Position numbers and translations under genes: made by a program
Notes under the pieces: generated by a model
Databases searched by the model: none
What the model saw: the letters and a program-made list of their open reading frames with translations, nothing else
Told to the model about the DNA's origin: nothing
NCBI RefSeq assembly: GCF_001418255.1
Contig: NZ_LIPV01000010.1
Location: forward strand, 23,135-87,134
Source: Thiomonas bhubaneswarensis
GTDB taxonomy: Bacteria > Pseudomonadota > Gammaproteobacteria > Burkholderiales > Burkholderiaceae_C
Direction: 5' to 3'
Length of the DNA: 64,000 nucleotides
Shown here: positions 57,060 through 64,000 of the stretch, piece by piece
Numbering within the stretch: the stretch's first letter is position 1
Layout of the letters: every line of letters starts with the position of its first letter

Positions 57060-59097
57060 GGTCAACCCCTTGCGCTTTGACGTTCTGCCCGTCGAACTCC
57101 ACCAGCCCCAGCGCCTCCAGTCGGTCGAGGGCGTCATTGCGTCGGTCAGCGCTGCGCAAACAAGACGGCCCGATGCGCGGAATGTCTTTCAGGGCCACCC
57201 AGCCCACGCGCTCCACCAACCAGCGATACAGCGTCAGCGCCCGGCCCGGTGTCGGATCGGCCTTGCCCGATAGCGCCGCTTGCCAGTTGTCCAGGCTGTG
57301 CGCAGCCAGGGCTGCACCCCAGGCGGCGGCCTGATCGTCGATCCCCTCAGCGCCCGCGAAGCACGTCAGCACCCCGGCGATGCGGCAGGCTTGTTCGGTC
57401 GCGCGCAGCGCGAAGGGCTGCACGTCGCGCAGTCCGCCCTGCCGTCCTTCGCGCTCCATGTCCTCAAAAAACCCGGCCATGCGCTGGGCGGCCTGCGCGT
57501 CGAGCTCAACCACCGGCAGCGGGTCGCAGTCATCAGGCAGCGGGCGCGACAACAGGCGCTTGCAGTCAGCCCAATACCTGAGCATGTCCGGGCTGTGTTC
57601 AGGTCGCCAGGGCTTGAACACACGCGGCGCAAGCGGTGCAGGCCAGGCCAGCAGGAAGCGCGGCCAGAACCCGATGCCCGATAACACTTCATCCCCCATC
57701 ACATCCCCCAGGGCGGCGGGCTGGATCAGCAGGTGAGCGGACAGGCGCACGCCATAACGCTCCGTCCGGCCTCCACCCGCGCGCACCACAGACAGGTGGC
57801 CTCGATCCCACAGCCCGCACAGGCTTGCGGCGGTCTTGGTGCGGTTCTCTGGCGTCATGGCGTGCCCGGCGAGCACAGCGCCCGCCTCGGTCGAGAAAAC
57901 GCCTTGCGCAGACACCCCTTCAGCAAAACTGCGGCGCATGCCCTCGATGGTCAGATCGGCGGCGATGCGATAGGGCGCAGGGCCGGGAGGGTCGGGCGGC
58001 GGGTCGTTCTTCTTGCGCCGAGATTTGGCCTCCTCATAGGCTTGCATCGCCTCCGCATGGCGCTGGCCTGCTTCGCGCTGGAAGTCATGGATCGGGCGCA
58101 GGGCGGGGCGGTCGGCCGTGTCCTTGCCGTCGCCGCTCTGGGCGATGGTCAGGGCGTACAGACTCAGGGGTGCGGCGTGACCCGATAAGGTGCGCACGTT
58201 CGCTGCGCCCTGCACCAGCAGGGCGGCGGCCGCCAGCAGCGATTGCCCGGCCATGGCCGGCGAGACCTGCGCGCCTTCGGCCAGGGCGGCCGCAGCAGCA
58301 GCCAGCGGGCCCAGGGCCCCCAAGGGGTAGGGGGCGTCGCTGCCTTCTGTCTGCGGCATCACCAGGGCGCAGGCGCGCTCCAGGGCTTGCGGGACAGGCA
58401 GCGGGGGTAGTTGCGAATGCTGCGAATGGCGTTCTGCGTTCGCAAGATTCGCAGCATTCGCAAGGGGGGCGGCAGGCAAAACCGGCAGCGCAGCCAGCGC
58501 CAGCACCTCGGCGGCAGTCGTCTGCGGGCGGGCCTTCCACCAGTCCCAGGCGTCTGCTTTGGGCGGCAGACCGAGTGCAGCCACGTCGATCACGGCGATG
58601 GTGCTGCCGAGCGCCAGCAAGCGGGCGGCTACCTCCCGGCCATACTGCGCGCCAGGTTCGTCATGGTCAGGCCAGATCAGCACCCGGCGACTGGCCAGCG
58701 GGGCCCAGTCGGCGGCGTTGGCACTGCTTGCGCCGCCCGATGTGGTCGCGATAAGACCTAGCTTGCCCAGGGCATCGGCGGCCTTCTCGCCCTCGGTCAC
58801 GATCACCGCGGCGTCAGGGTGTGCTGCGATGGCGCGCAGGTTGTAGAGAGGCTTGCCTGCGGCTGGCGCGGACGGCTCTCCGATCTCGTACCCGGTGCCG
58901 TCAGCCGTGCGGCGCATGGGGCGTATCCACTTGCTGCCATCGGGGTGCTTGAGCCGAATGCGCCAGAACAACGCGTTCCCGGCGTCGTCGGTGTAGGGGT
59001 GAAGGGCCTCGGGTTCGAACCCGTCACGGCGGGCGGGCGCGGACAACCGGCGGGCGGCCTGTTGGGGTGATTCCACGGCGTCGATGACTTCAGACAT
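57046..59097 (-). CDS. TOPRIM/DUF3987-type primase-helicase of mobile element
   Basis: A 683-residue protein. The N-terminal ~240 residues have a TOPRIM-like core: AVIVTEGEKAADAL (catalytic Glu) and RVLIWPDHDEPGAQYG (DxD-type). The remainder resembles DUF3987 proteins, with SGDGKDTADRPALRPI in place of a normal Walker A (GKD rather than GKS/T) and ENRTKTAASLCGLWDRG. The upstream CHC2 zinc-finger gene would supply the missing primase zinc domain, so the two together form a split primase. It probably drives replication of the element. An in-frame palindrome (58411-58463) encodes a low-complexity linker between the domains. Confidence 0.75.
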   Translation of the reverse strand: MSEVIDAVESPQQAARRLSAPARRDGFEPEALHPYTDDAGNALFWRIRLKHPDGSKWIRPMRRTADGTGYEIGEPSAPAAGKPLYNLRAIAAHPDAAVIVTEGEKAADALGKLGLIATTSGGASSANAADWAPLASRRVLIWPDHDEPGAQYGREVAARLLALGSTIAVIDVAALGLPPKADAWDWWKARPQTTAAEVLALAALPVLPAAPLANAANLANAERHSQHSQLPPLPVPQALERACALVMPQTEGSDAPYPLGALGPLAAAAAALAEGAQVSPAMAGQSLLAAAALLVQGAANVRTLSGHAAPLSLYALTIAQSGDGKDTADRPALRPIHDFQREAGQRHAEAMQAYEEAKSRRKKNDPPPDPPGPAPYRIAADLTIEGMRRSFAEGVSAQGVFSTEAGAVLAGHAMTPENRTKTAASLCGLWDRGHLSVVRAGGGRTERYGVRLSAHLLIQPAALGDVMGDEVLSGIGFWPRFLLAWPAPLAPRVFKPWRPEHSPDMLRYWADCKRLLSRPLPDDCDPLPVVELDAQAAQRMAGFFEDMEREGRQGGLRDVQPFALRATEQACRIAGVLTCFAGAEGIDDQAAAWGAALAAHSLDNWQAALSGKADPTPGRALTLYRWLVERVGWVALKDIPRIGPSCLRSADRRNDALDRLEALGLVEFDGQNVKAQGVDHARR
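58411..58463. repeat. Long palindrome of TGCGAA units, copy 2
   Basis: TTGCGAATGCTGCGAAT (58411-58427) is perfectly repeated inverted at 58447-58463 with a 19-nt centre. It resembles the palindrome at 56953-57012 and likewise encodes NAAN and SQHSQ stretches. Confidence 0.88.
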
Positions 59098-59410
59098 GGC
59101 GGCCTCCAACCCAGGCTCCCAGCACCTTGCAGGCGGCGATGAAGGACTGCCCATTTCGCTGCATCTGGAAGGCCAGCACGTCGCCCCCGGATGCGCCGCA
59201 GGCCATGCAGCGAAACGCGCCGCTCTGCACGTTCACCCGCAGGCTGGGGCGGGTGTCGGGGTGGAAAGGACAGACCGCATCACGCCACACGCCACGGCCT
59301 TGCAGCGCGCCGAGTTGGCCGACGTAGTAGCGCTCGGGGTCGGGCAGGCGGGTGCGGTCGAACTGCGGGCGCAGCAGCGCGGCGATGCGGTGTCGGGTCG
59401 CGGCGCTCAT
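59090..59410 (-). CDS. CHC2 zinc-finger (primase N-domain) protein
   Basis: A 106-residue stand-alone DnaG-type zinc ribbon. CPFHPDTRPSLRVN and FRCMACGASGGDVLAF give the C-H-C-C ligands. In DnaG this domain reads the template and starts primers. It overlaps the TOPRIM gene by 8 nt, so the two are likely partners. Confidence 0.85.
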   Translation of the reverse strand: MSAATRHRIAALLRPQFDRTRLPDPERYYVGQLGALQGRGVWRDAVCPFHPDTRPSLRVNVQSGAFRCMACGASGGDVLAFQMQRNGQSFIAACKVLGAWVGGRHV

Positions 59411-59739
59411 ATTGCACCTCCCTTGCGCGGGCGTCCGCGTCGGCGCGGTGCGGGCGGGAGATCAGCATGGGCGGGAACGCCCTGGGAGGGCGCGTCGGCC
59501 TGTGCCGCAGCGCTCTTGCTCGCCAGCCATACTGCCAGATCGGGCAGCATGACCGCCGTGCCTTTGCCCATGGGCGTCGTCGGCGGGAAGTTGCCGCGCT
59601 CACGGCGGCGATGGGCGGCCTTGACCGTCTTGTAGTCCAGGGTCTGTTGAAGCCAGGGATCATGCAGGTACATGACCATCGGGTAGCCCTGCGAGAGCAG
59701 GGCCTCAAACAGCGCTTGCGCGCCAATTGTGGATGACAT
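59407..59739 (-). CDS. Small DNA-binding-like protein with AT-hook tail
   Basis: A 110-residue protein, unrecognised. The N-terminal half is ordered and hydrophobic (ALFEALLSQGYPMVMYLHDPW, then KAAHRRRERGNFP). The end is RRRGRPRKGG, an AT-hook-like motif. It overlaps the CHC2 gene by 4 nt and starts the replication operon, so a regulatory or initiation role is possible. Confidence 0.6.
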   Translation of the reverse strand: MSSTIGAQALFEALLSQGYPMVMYLHDPWLQQTLDYKTVKAAHRRRERGNFPPTTPMGKGTAVMLPDLAVWLASKSAAAQADAPSQGVPAHADLPPAPRRRGRPRKGGAI

Positions 59740-59839
59740 AGTCCACCTCCGATAAAGCGAACGCCGCTCGGATGGGTGACGCGGGCTGCGGGGAGCAGCG
59801 GCTGCAGGGCGCAGCGAAAGGGGAGGGATGATGCCCGCG

Positions 59840-60265
59840 TCAGGCGCGGGCGATGGGGGCGGGGACGACCCGCGCGGTGAGGGCGATATGAGCGATGCGG
59901 CGATGGCCGACGCGGGCAGTCCGGCGGGAAATCGCCTTGCGTGTCAAGGCAAGCAGGCGCTGCCGTGAAGCCAACAGCGGGATGGACACGCTGATCGCAA
60001 ACATGGGCACGGCCAGCAAAGACACGACCATCAGATCGATATTGGCACGCGCCCAATCAAGCATGCCGCGCCAATGCAATCGTAAGAAACCAGTCACACA
60101 ACTGGCGATGGCCATGATCGCAAAGGCCGAGACCGCCAAAACCGCAGCGCCCCCACAATACAAAACCAAGACGAGACCAGTCGCCAGCGTCGCGGCCAAC
60201 ACGGGCCGGTTACGCTGAATCGGGCGATCAAAGACGGTTTGGGCTGTGCCAGTGGCGGGGCGCAT
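59840..60265 (-). CDS. Small membrane protein of mobile element
   Basis: A 141-residue protein with two or three predicted transmembrane helices (~residues 23-60 and ~78-98) and a basic C-terminal tail (RKAISRRTARVGHRR). I do not recognise the family. It lies alone, ~100 bp from the right inverted repeat and 100 bp upstream of the replication operon. Coding status rests on the open frame and membrane pattern only. Confidence 0.45.
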   Translation of the reverse strand: MRPATGTAQTVFDRPIQRNRPVLAATLATGLVLVLYCGGAAVLAVSAFAIMAIASCVTGFLRLHWRGMLDWARANIDLMVVSLLAVPMFAISVSIPLLASRQRLLALTRKAISRRTARVGHRRIAHIALTARVVPAPIARA

Positions 60266-60359
60266 GCGCTAAATGTAGGGGGTGGACTCAGTGCAATCAA
60301 TACGGGTAGTGTTTTTAACCATGATTTGTCGGCTCGCGACAACATCGAACAGCAGGAGG

Positions 60360-60503
60360 ATGGGGGGCAAGGTAGGCCTGGGTTTCACCCGGCGCTTGTC
60401 GCGCCCGCCGAAACCGGCTGCTTGGTCAGGCTGCGCCCGACACCCTCTGTTCCCCCTTTTTCTGTGCCGCGTTCGGCACGCTGTTTCCCGACGCGATTTT
60501 GGA
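60360..60503 (-). repeat. ~140-bp inverted repeat, right copy
   Basis: Reverse complement of 56433-56575, with near identity for ~80 bp next to 60360. Together the two copies bracket a 3.8-kb interval holding the replication module. Confidence 0.85.
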
Positions 60504-60624
60504 GTCAGGGCCATCGTCGGTGGGGGGCATGCACCGCATCGACCCCTCGCGTCTCGCGGATCAGATCGACCGAGAGGGCAGCCGCAGTGACCGCTGGGAT
60601 GACCCTTCGCACAAATGGATATGC

Positions 60625-61566
60625 TCAGGGTTCCATTTTGAACGACATGTCGGCGATCGATTCGGTAGCAACCGCCATGGCCCGCCGCGTCTGAGGTTGA
60701 AAAATCAGCACCGCGCTGGGGGTCGACAGCAGGTAGATCCCGGCAACATCCCTGCCGTCCTTCAAATGCACGTCGATGATTTGCTGAGCGGTGGACGTAA
60801 GCGGCGGGGTCTTAACCCCTGGCGCTGCGCGAGAACACCCCATGGCTGCACCGTGGGTGTCCTGGCAAATCAGGGCCGTGCCCGAAGCGACGCCAATGAC
60901 CACAGGCATCGAAAGGATCAGCGCCACGACGATCAGCGCCAGCGCTGCAAGCAGGGTGGACAGCGGTTGGAACAACACGCCGATGCCGATTGCCAAAACG
61001 GTCCTCCAACCCTTCCCTCGCAGGGCTTCCTTGGCCTTTGCCAACTGCCCAGTGAATTGCTCCCACTTCTGCTGCCCACGCCAAGGCTTCTTGGCATCCG
61101 CGGCTGGCTGCTGACTCTTATGGAAAAGAATGCTCAGGAGGAAGAATGCGGCAAGACCGATGATGAGCGCAAACGCAGCCGTTCCCAGCCCGTTACTGAG
61201 CCACTGCTGAGAGAACAGATGGCCGAAAAACGTGAGCGGATTGTTGTTGATATCGACGGCAATTTTGGTGATCAGCGGCAAGAGGTACAGCATGCCGATG
61301 GAGGACAGGTCCAGCAGATCGATCTGACCCTTGTACAGCGACGAATGGGGAATGCCCAGATGGCTCTCCACAGCCAGAGAAACACCGAACCCAATCAGGC
61401 ATAGGGCGATGTAGATGAGGGGTAGAACAAGTGCGAATTTCGCCAGAACACTGGTTTCCGCCCGAGGGGGTCTGACGGGTGTTTGTTTTGCGTCGGAAGA
61501 GGATGTAGGCATAGTTGTGCTGGCAGGAGCGGATGCCGTGTGCGATTGTTTGTGTGGCGTTGCCAT
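60625..61566 (-). CDS. Uncharacterised membrane protein (possible quorum target)
   Basis: A 313-residue protein with a ~40-residue Ser/Thr-rich cytoplasmic N-terminus and four likely helices: around residues 45-65, 90-105, 125-150 and 195-230. The C-terminal ~80 residues have paired Cys (ICQDTHGAAMGC) and a soluble domain, YLLSTPSAVLIFQPQT. I do not recognise it. It follows the small zinc-ribbon-like gene by 22 nt and may share the lux-box promoter at 61961. Confidence 0.6.
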   Translation of the reverse strand: MATPHKQSHTASAPASTTMPTSSSDAKQTPVRPPRAETSVLAKFALVLPLIYIALCLIGFGVSLAVESHLGIPHSSLYKGQIDLLDLSSIGMLYLLPLITKIAVDINNNPLTFFGHLFSQQWLSNGLGTAAFALIIGLAAFFLLSILFHKSQQPAADAKKPWRGQQKWEQFTGQLAKAKEALRGKGWRTVLAIGIGVLFQPLSTLLAALALIVVALILSMPVVIGVASGTALICQDTHGAAMGCSRAAPGVKTPPLTSTAQQIIDVHLKDGRDVAGIYLLSTPSAVLIFQPQTRRAMAVATESIADMSFKMEP

Positions 61567-61587
61567 CAATGGAACCCCGATAACGCC

Positions 61588-61821
61588 TCAGTAGCTGTGC
61601 GCTTGCACGAGCAACTGCCACTCGACCCTGCCACGCCCGTTGGGATGCTGATGGTGGTTTTGCGGAGGCAGCGTATGACCCTGCGCGATGCCAATCTCCT
61701 TCCCGCACACAACGCAGCGATAGATGCCGGCAAACGGCGCAAAATTGCCGGGCGGGTGTTTTTGATCGAAGACGTTGCTGTTGTCCTGGTGGATATGGAT
61801 TGCGTATTTGAAGGATGCCAT
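61588..61821 (-). CDS. Small zinc-ribbon-like protein (possible quorum target)
   Basis: A 77-residue protein. Its core YRCVVCGKEIGIAQGHTLPPQNHHQH contains a Cys pair and several His, suggesting metal binding. Similar small proteins occur on mobile elements without known function. ATG 61821 was taken because the longer frame begins with TTG. Upstream, at 61961-61978, is a lux-box palindrome, so this gene may be the first of a quorum-controlled pair with the membrane protein. Confidence 0.6.
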   Translation of the reverse strand: MASFKYAIHIHQDNSNVFDQKHPPGNFAPFAGIYRCVVCGKEIGIAQGHTLPPQNHHQHPNGRGRVEWQLLVQAHSY

Positions 61822-61960
61822 CGTGGGTATCGGTTGGAAATAGACGAAGTGCTGCTGCGCGCGAATCACTCTGTGCAATCAAGGGGTAGGCGGTCAAGGG
61901 CTACCCGGGAGGTGCAGAAACTCAAACCATGCATGGTATTTCGGGCAACAAATGCGGACA

Positions 61961-61978
61961 CCTGTCAATCTTGACAGG
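61961..61978 (-). promoter_or_regulatory. lux box upstream of small-protein/membrane-protein operon
   Basis: CCTGTCAATCTTGACAGG has 7-bp perfect arms and a 4-bp centre and shares CTGTCA/TGACAG with the luxI site at 63325. It sits 140 nt before the leftward gene starting at 61821 and behind the luxR stop, so the leftward operon is the only obvious target. Confidence 0.7.
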
Positions 61979-62060
61979 GTGCGACAAGGCGCTTCTCGAA
62001 GCTTCGCGATCACCGCCTCCGTGTTGTTCCAGAGATTTGCTCCAGAAACGGTTGGCGCGA

Positions 62061-62774
62061 TCAGCCCAGCATCCCCAGCATTCCCGCCCGAATGACCGCA
62101 GCGGTCTTGTTCGGCGCATTCAGCTTGGTGATCACGTTGGCAATGTGAAAATTCGCCGTCCGCTCGGAGATATTGAGGATGTCGGCGATCTCCGACGCGG
62201 TCTTGCCTTCCGCCGTCCAGCGCAGCACCTCGATCTCCCGGTCGGTGAGTTGGGCTTTTGCTTCAGGCATCAGCTTGGCCGTGAGAATGCGCGACATCCC
62301 GAGATGGACCATCTGCGTCAGCCAAGCCAACTGGATCTCTTTGTCGCGCAACTCGATCTCGGAAATCGGCTCCCCCGATCGTGACACCGACAACAGGCCC
62401 ATGGTGCTGTTCACGTCCCGGCTGGATTGCGCCCAGCCGACACACAAGCCGAACGAGCGGGCTTCTTCCCAGAGATCACGACTCGAGGCGAAGAACGCGT
62501 CCGACCAGACGACGGGCTGCAGGGAGTGGGTGCCATGGCGGACCGTGGGGTCAACCGCAACATAACCTTTCTCCTTGTACCGTTCCTCCCAGGCACGCGG
62601 ATAATTGGTCAGCAATACCACCCTGGGCTGAGCGACCGGCAGCGGCATGCGTAGCCCATAGGAGCAATGATCGAATCCGAGGGAATGGACGATCGAGGCG
62701 GCGAGCTCGAACAACTGCGCGTCACACGTGATCGTCTGCAGCGCATGGAGTTGGTGTTCTTGCCATCCCTTCAC
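62061..62774 (-). CDS. luxR: LuxR-family quorum-sensing regulator
   Basis: A 237-residue acyl-homoserine-lactone receptor. The six residues invariant in AHL-binding LuxR proteins are present: Trp62, Tyr66, Asp75, Pro76, Trp90 and Gly113. The C-terminal GerE helix-turn-helix reads LTDREIEVLRWTAEGKTASEIADILNISERTANFHI. I chose GTG 62774 because AGGAG lies 6 nt upstream and the length then matches CepR-like proteins. A longer frame starting at 62822 lacks a binding site and would run through the lux box. It is divergent from rsaM and luxI. Confidence 0.92.
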   Translation of the reverse strand: MKGWQEHQLHALQTITCDAQLFELAASIVHSLGFDHCSYGLRMPLPVAQPRVVLLTNYPRAWEERYKEKGYVAVDPTVRHGTHSLQPVVWSDAFFASSRDLWEEARSFGLCVGWAQSSRDVNSTMGLLSVSRSGEPISEIELRDKEIQLAWLTQMVHLGMSRILTAKLMPEAKAQLTDREIEVLRWTAEGKTASEIADILNISERTANFHIANVITKLNAPNKTAAVIRAGMLGMLG

Positions 62775-62806
62775 GGCCTTCTCCTGCGGACAGTTCTTGT
62801 GGCGGA

Positions 62807-62822
62807 CTGTCATATTTGACAC
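62807..62822. promoter_or_regulatory. lux box between luxR and rsaM
   Basis: CTGTCATATTTGACAC matches the luxI-upstream palindrome apart from the centre and the final base. It lies 33 nt before the luxR start and 59 nt before rsaM, so either or both could be controlled. Confidence 0.6.
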
Positions 62823-62881
62823 TATTCCTGCATTGTGTCTTCATGTAACGTGCCACCTGCAATTCATCGAGGACGACAAAC

Positions 62882-63319
62882 ATGATGTACCCGACCACGC
62901 ATGACGGCCTTGCATTTTTCCAAGCGTCAATGATGACCCTGTCAGATGACGGCCTGATCCGTCTCACCGTTGAAACCCTCAGGACGATCCCCTTCACCCA
63001 TCTGCTGTCCGGCCTGGATGAACATGACGGATCACCACCCCTCTGTGAGGCGGCCAGTCTGGACACCATCTCCGGTTACACCGAATGGCTGAGTCCGACA
63101 TCCCCGGCCATCACCTTGGGTTGGGACTGGTGGCTGGATCCCTCTGCGGTGCCGCCCGTCTATACCTCGGTCGGCGAACCCCGAAGCAATGTGATGATCG
63201 TGGATGCTCAGCACCGCGATCTGGGCAGAAGCAGGAGCGATGCCGCGCTGGGCATGCTGATTTCAACCTGGTCCTGGCAAGCGACGGTCGAACAGCATAT
63301 TCGTTCACGTTACGCCTGA
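62882..63319 (+). CDS. rsaM: RsaM-like quorum-sensing modulator (DUF4902)
   Basis: A 145-residue protein between luxR and luxI. Stretches such as GLIRLTVETLRTIPFTHLLSG, ISGYTEWLS, ITLGWDWWLD and VGEPRSNVMIVD resemble RsaM/TofM proteins of Burkholderia and Pseudomonas fuscovaginae. These repress or balance AHL production. The order luxR-rsaM-luxI is the same as in those systems. I recognised it by pattern; no search was run. Confidence 0.78.
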   Translation: MMYPTTHDGLAFFQASMMTLSDDGLIRLTVETLRTIPFTHLLSGLDEHDGSPPLCEAASLDTISGYTEWLSPTSPAITLGWDWWLDPSAVPPVYTSVGEPRSNVMIVDAQHRDLGRSRSDAALGMLISTWSWQATVEQHIRSRYA

Positions 63320-63324
63320 TGGCC

Positions 63325-63340
63325 TGTCAGATCTGACAGT
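63325..63340 (+). promoter_or_regulatory. lux box upstream of luxI
   Basis: CTGTCAGATCTGACAG is a perfect 16-bp palindrome six bases after the rsaM stop and 62 bases before luxI, well placed for LuxR-AHL activation. Confidence 0.88.
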
Positions 63341-63402
63341 TACGCGCCCGTGTTGGCGCAGGTGGAATACACCCCCAAGGATGGATGCCAATGGGAGGTG
63401 GT

Positions 63403-63957
63403 ATGCAGATCGTGTCAGGATCCTCGGCGCAGCTCCAGCAGGGCTTGCACGCCAGCGTCGGGCGCTATCGTCATCGGGTGTTTGTGGAGAAGCTCGGCTG
63501 GGACGTGCCCTCTCAGGAGGGCATTGAAGCCGACCAGTTCGATCGCCCGGATACCGTCTATGTTGTCGGCCGGGATGATCAAGGGCAGGTCTGCGGCTGT
63601 GCCCGGCTGCTGCCCACCACCCGACCCTATCTCCTGGGCGAGGTGTTCCCGCAACTACTCAATGGCCTTGCGCCACCAGTATCCCCTGATGTCTGGGAGT
63701 TGTCGCGCTTTGCGGCCACCGATTTCAACAGCCAAGCCACCTCAGCGCTGGGGAAGATGTCCTCAGAAGCCGCGATTGCATTGATGCACGCATCCCTTGC
63801 CTGTGCGGCTGAGCAGGGGGCCAAGCGGCTGATTATGGTGACGAATATCGGGGTGGAACGATTGCTGCGGAGGGCCGGGTTTCAAGCGCACCGTGCGGGG
63901 CCGCCCATGATTATTAAGGGGCATCCGATTTTTGCTTGCTGGATTTATACGAATTAG
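63403..63957 (+). CDS. luxI: LuxI-family acyl-homoserine lactone synthase
   Basis: A 184-residue AHL synthase. Conserved residues can be placed: Arg23 and Phe27 (YRHRVF), Trp33 (GWDVP), Glu42, Asp44 and Asp47 (EADQFD), Arg68 (ARLLPT), Phe82 (GEVFP), Glu99 and Arg102 (WELSRFA). The enzyme makes an AHL from SAM and an acyl carrier; the acyl chain is unknown. GGGAGG lies 4 nt before ATG 63403; other ATGs at 63385 and 63391 are less well placed. It is the last complete gene of the window. Confidence 0.95.
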   Translation: MQIVSGSSAQLQQGLHASVGRYRHRVFVEKLGWDVPSQEGIEADQFDRPDTVYVVGRDDQGQVCGCARLLPTTRPYLLGEVFPQLLNGLAPPVSPDVWELSRFAATDFNSQATSALGKMSSEAAIALMHASLACAAEQGAKRLIMVTNIGVERLLRRAGFQAHRAGPPMIIKGHPIFACWIYTN

Positions 63958-64000
63958 TCGTCCCTAATTTATTCATAAACAATTGATTTGCGGTGAGTTT

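Noticed and set aside
60499..61404. 301-codon open frame opposite the membrane protein
   Set aside because: The antisense frame shows clear transmembrane helices, while this one has shadow-like composition. Its first ~40 codons, after the right inverted repeat, could be a remnant but I cannot support it.
62775..62822. Longer luxR start at GTG 62822 or ATG 62813
   Set aside because: There is no ribosome-binding site, and the extension would run through the lux box. GTG 62774 has AGGAG at ideal spacing.
51063..64000. Integrase gene for the accessory element
   Set aside because: No tyrosine or serine recombinase other than the IS110 transposase was found; it may lie beyond the right edge.

Overview
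The window is high-GC chromosomal DNA from a Gram-negative bacterium. The gene content (carA-leuE-carB-greA, yhbY/rlmE/ftsH/folP/glmM, pst-pho-ppk-ppx, an arsenic resistance cluster, and MobP-type and LuxI/LuxR accessory genes) points to Burkholderiales (Betaproteobacteria). An arsenic-adapted genus such as Thiomonas is my best guess. That placement is inference from gene order and protein resemblance; no database was searched.

Layout. 1-15 kb is core metabolism and information processing: a partial ArnT-like glycosyltransferase, aidB, a tonB-like gene, carA/leuE/carB, greA, yhbY, rlmE, ftsH (TTG start, heat-shock-like promoter), folP and glmM. 15-29 kb is a phosphate block: two complete PstS-PstC-PstA sets, one shared pstB, then phoU, phoB, phoR, ppk (opposite strand) and ppx. 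Pho-box-like sites precede both pstS genes. 29-36 kb holds a histidine phosphatase, a HIT protein, cfa, an enolase and two tandem MutS-related ATPases, followed by a tRNA-Ala/Glu/Asp operon. 36.8-41.7 kb carries a metallo-beta-lactamase-fold protein with altered zinc ligands and a compact ars operon (arsR-arsI-arsC(Trx)-arsB-VOC-arsC(Grx)). 41.8-50.8 kb returns to housekeeping genes: argO/argP, mbfA, tusA, galU, arnD, an RraA-like gene, ami, tsaE and queG.

From tRNA-Pro (50816-50892) to the end the DNA is accessory and looks like an integrated mobilizable element. It starts with a BrnT/BrnA toxin-antitoxin locus whose toxin gene is cut in two by an IS110/IS1111-type insertion sequence; I could rebuild both toxin fragments and both IS ends. 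A MobP relaxase, a MobC-like protein and a primase/helicase-like replication module follow. A ~140 bp inverted repeat flanks the interval that holds the module. The right edge is a LuxR/RsaM-like/LuxI quorum-sensing locus. I find three lux-box palindromes there: one before luxI, one between luxR and rsaM, and a third upstream of an uncharacterised two-gene operon (zinc-ribbon-like small protein plus membrane protein). That operon may therefore be under quorum control.

The most notable items are the IS-split brnT with a candidate bridge RNA downstream of the transposase, the inverted repeats around the replication module, long in-frame palindromes inside two adjacent replication genes, the third lux box, and related 3' flanks behind two different tRNA loci. 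No integrase, CRISPR array or rRNA was seen.
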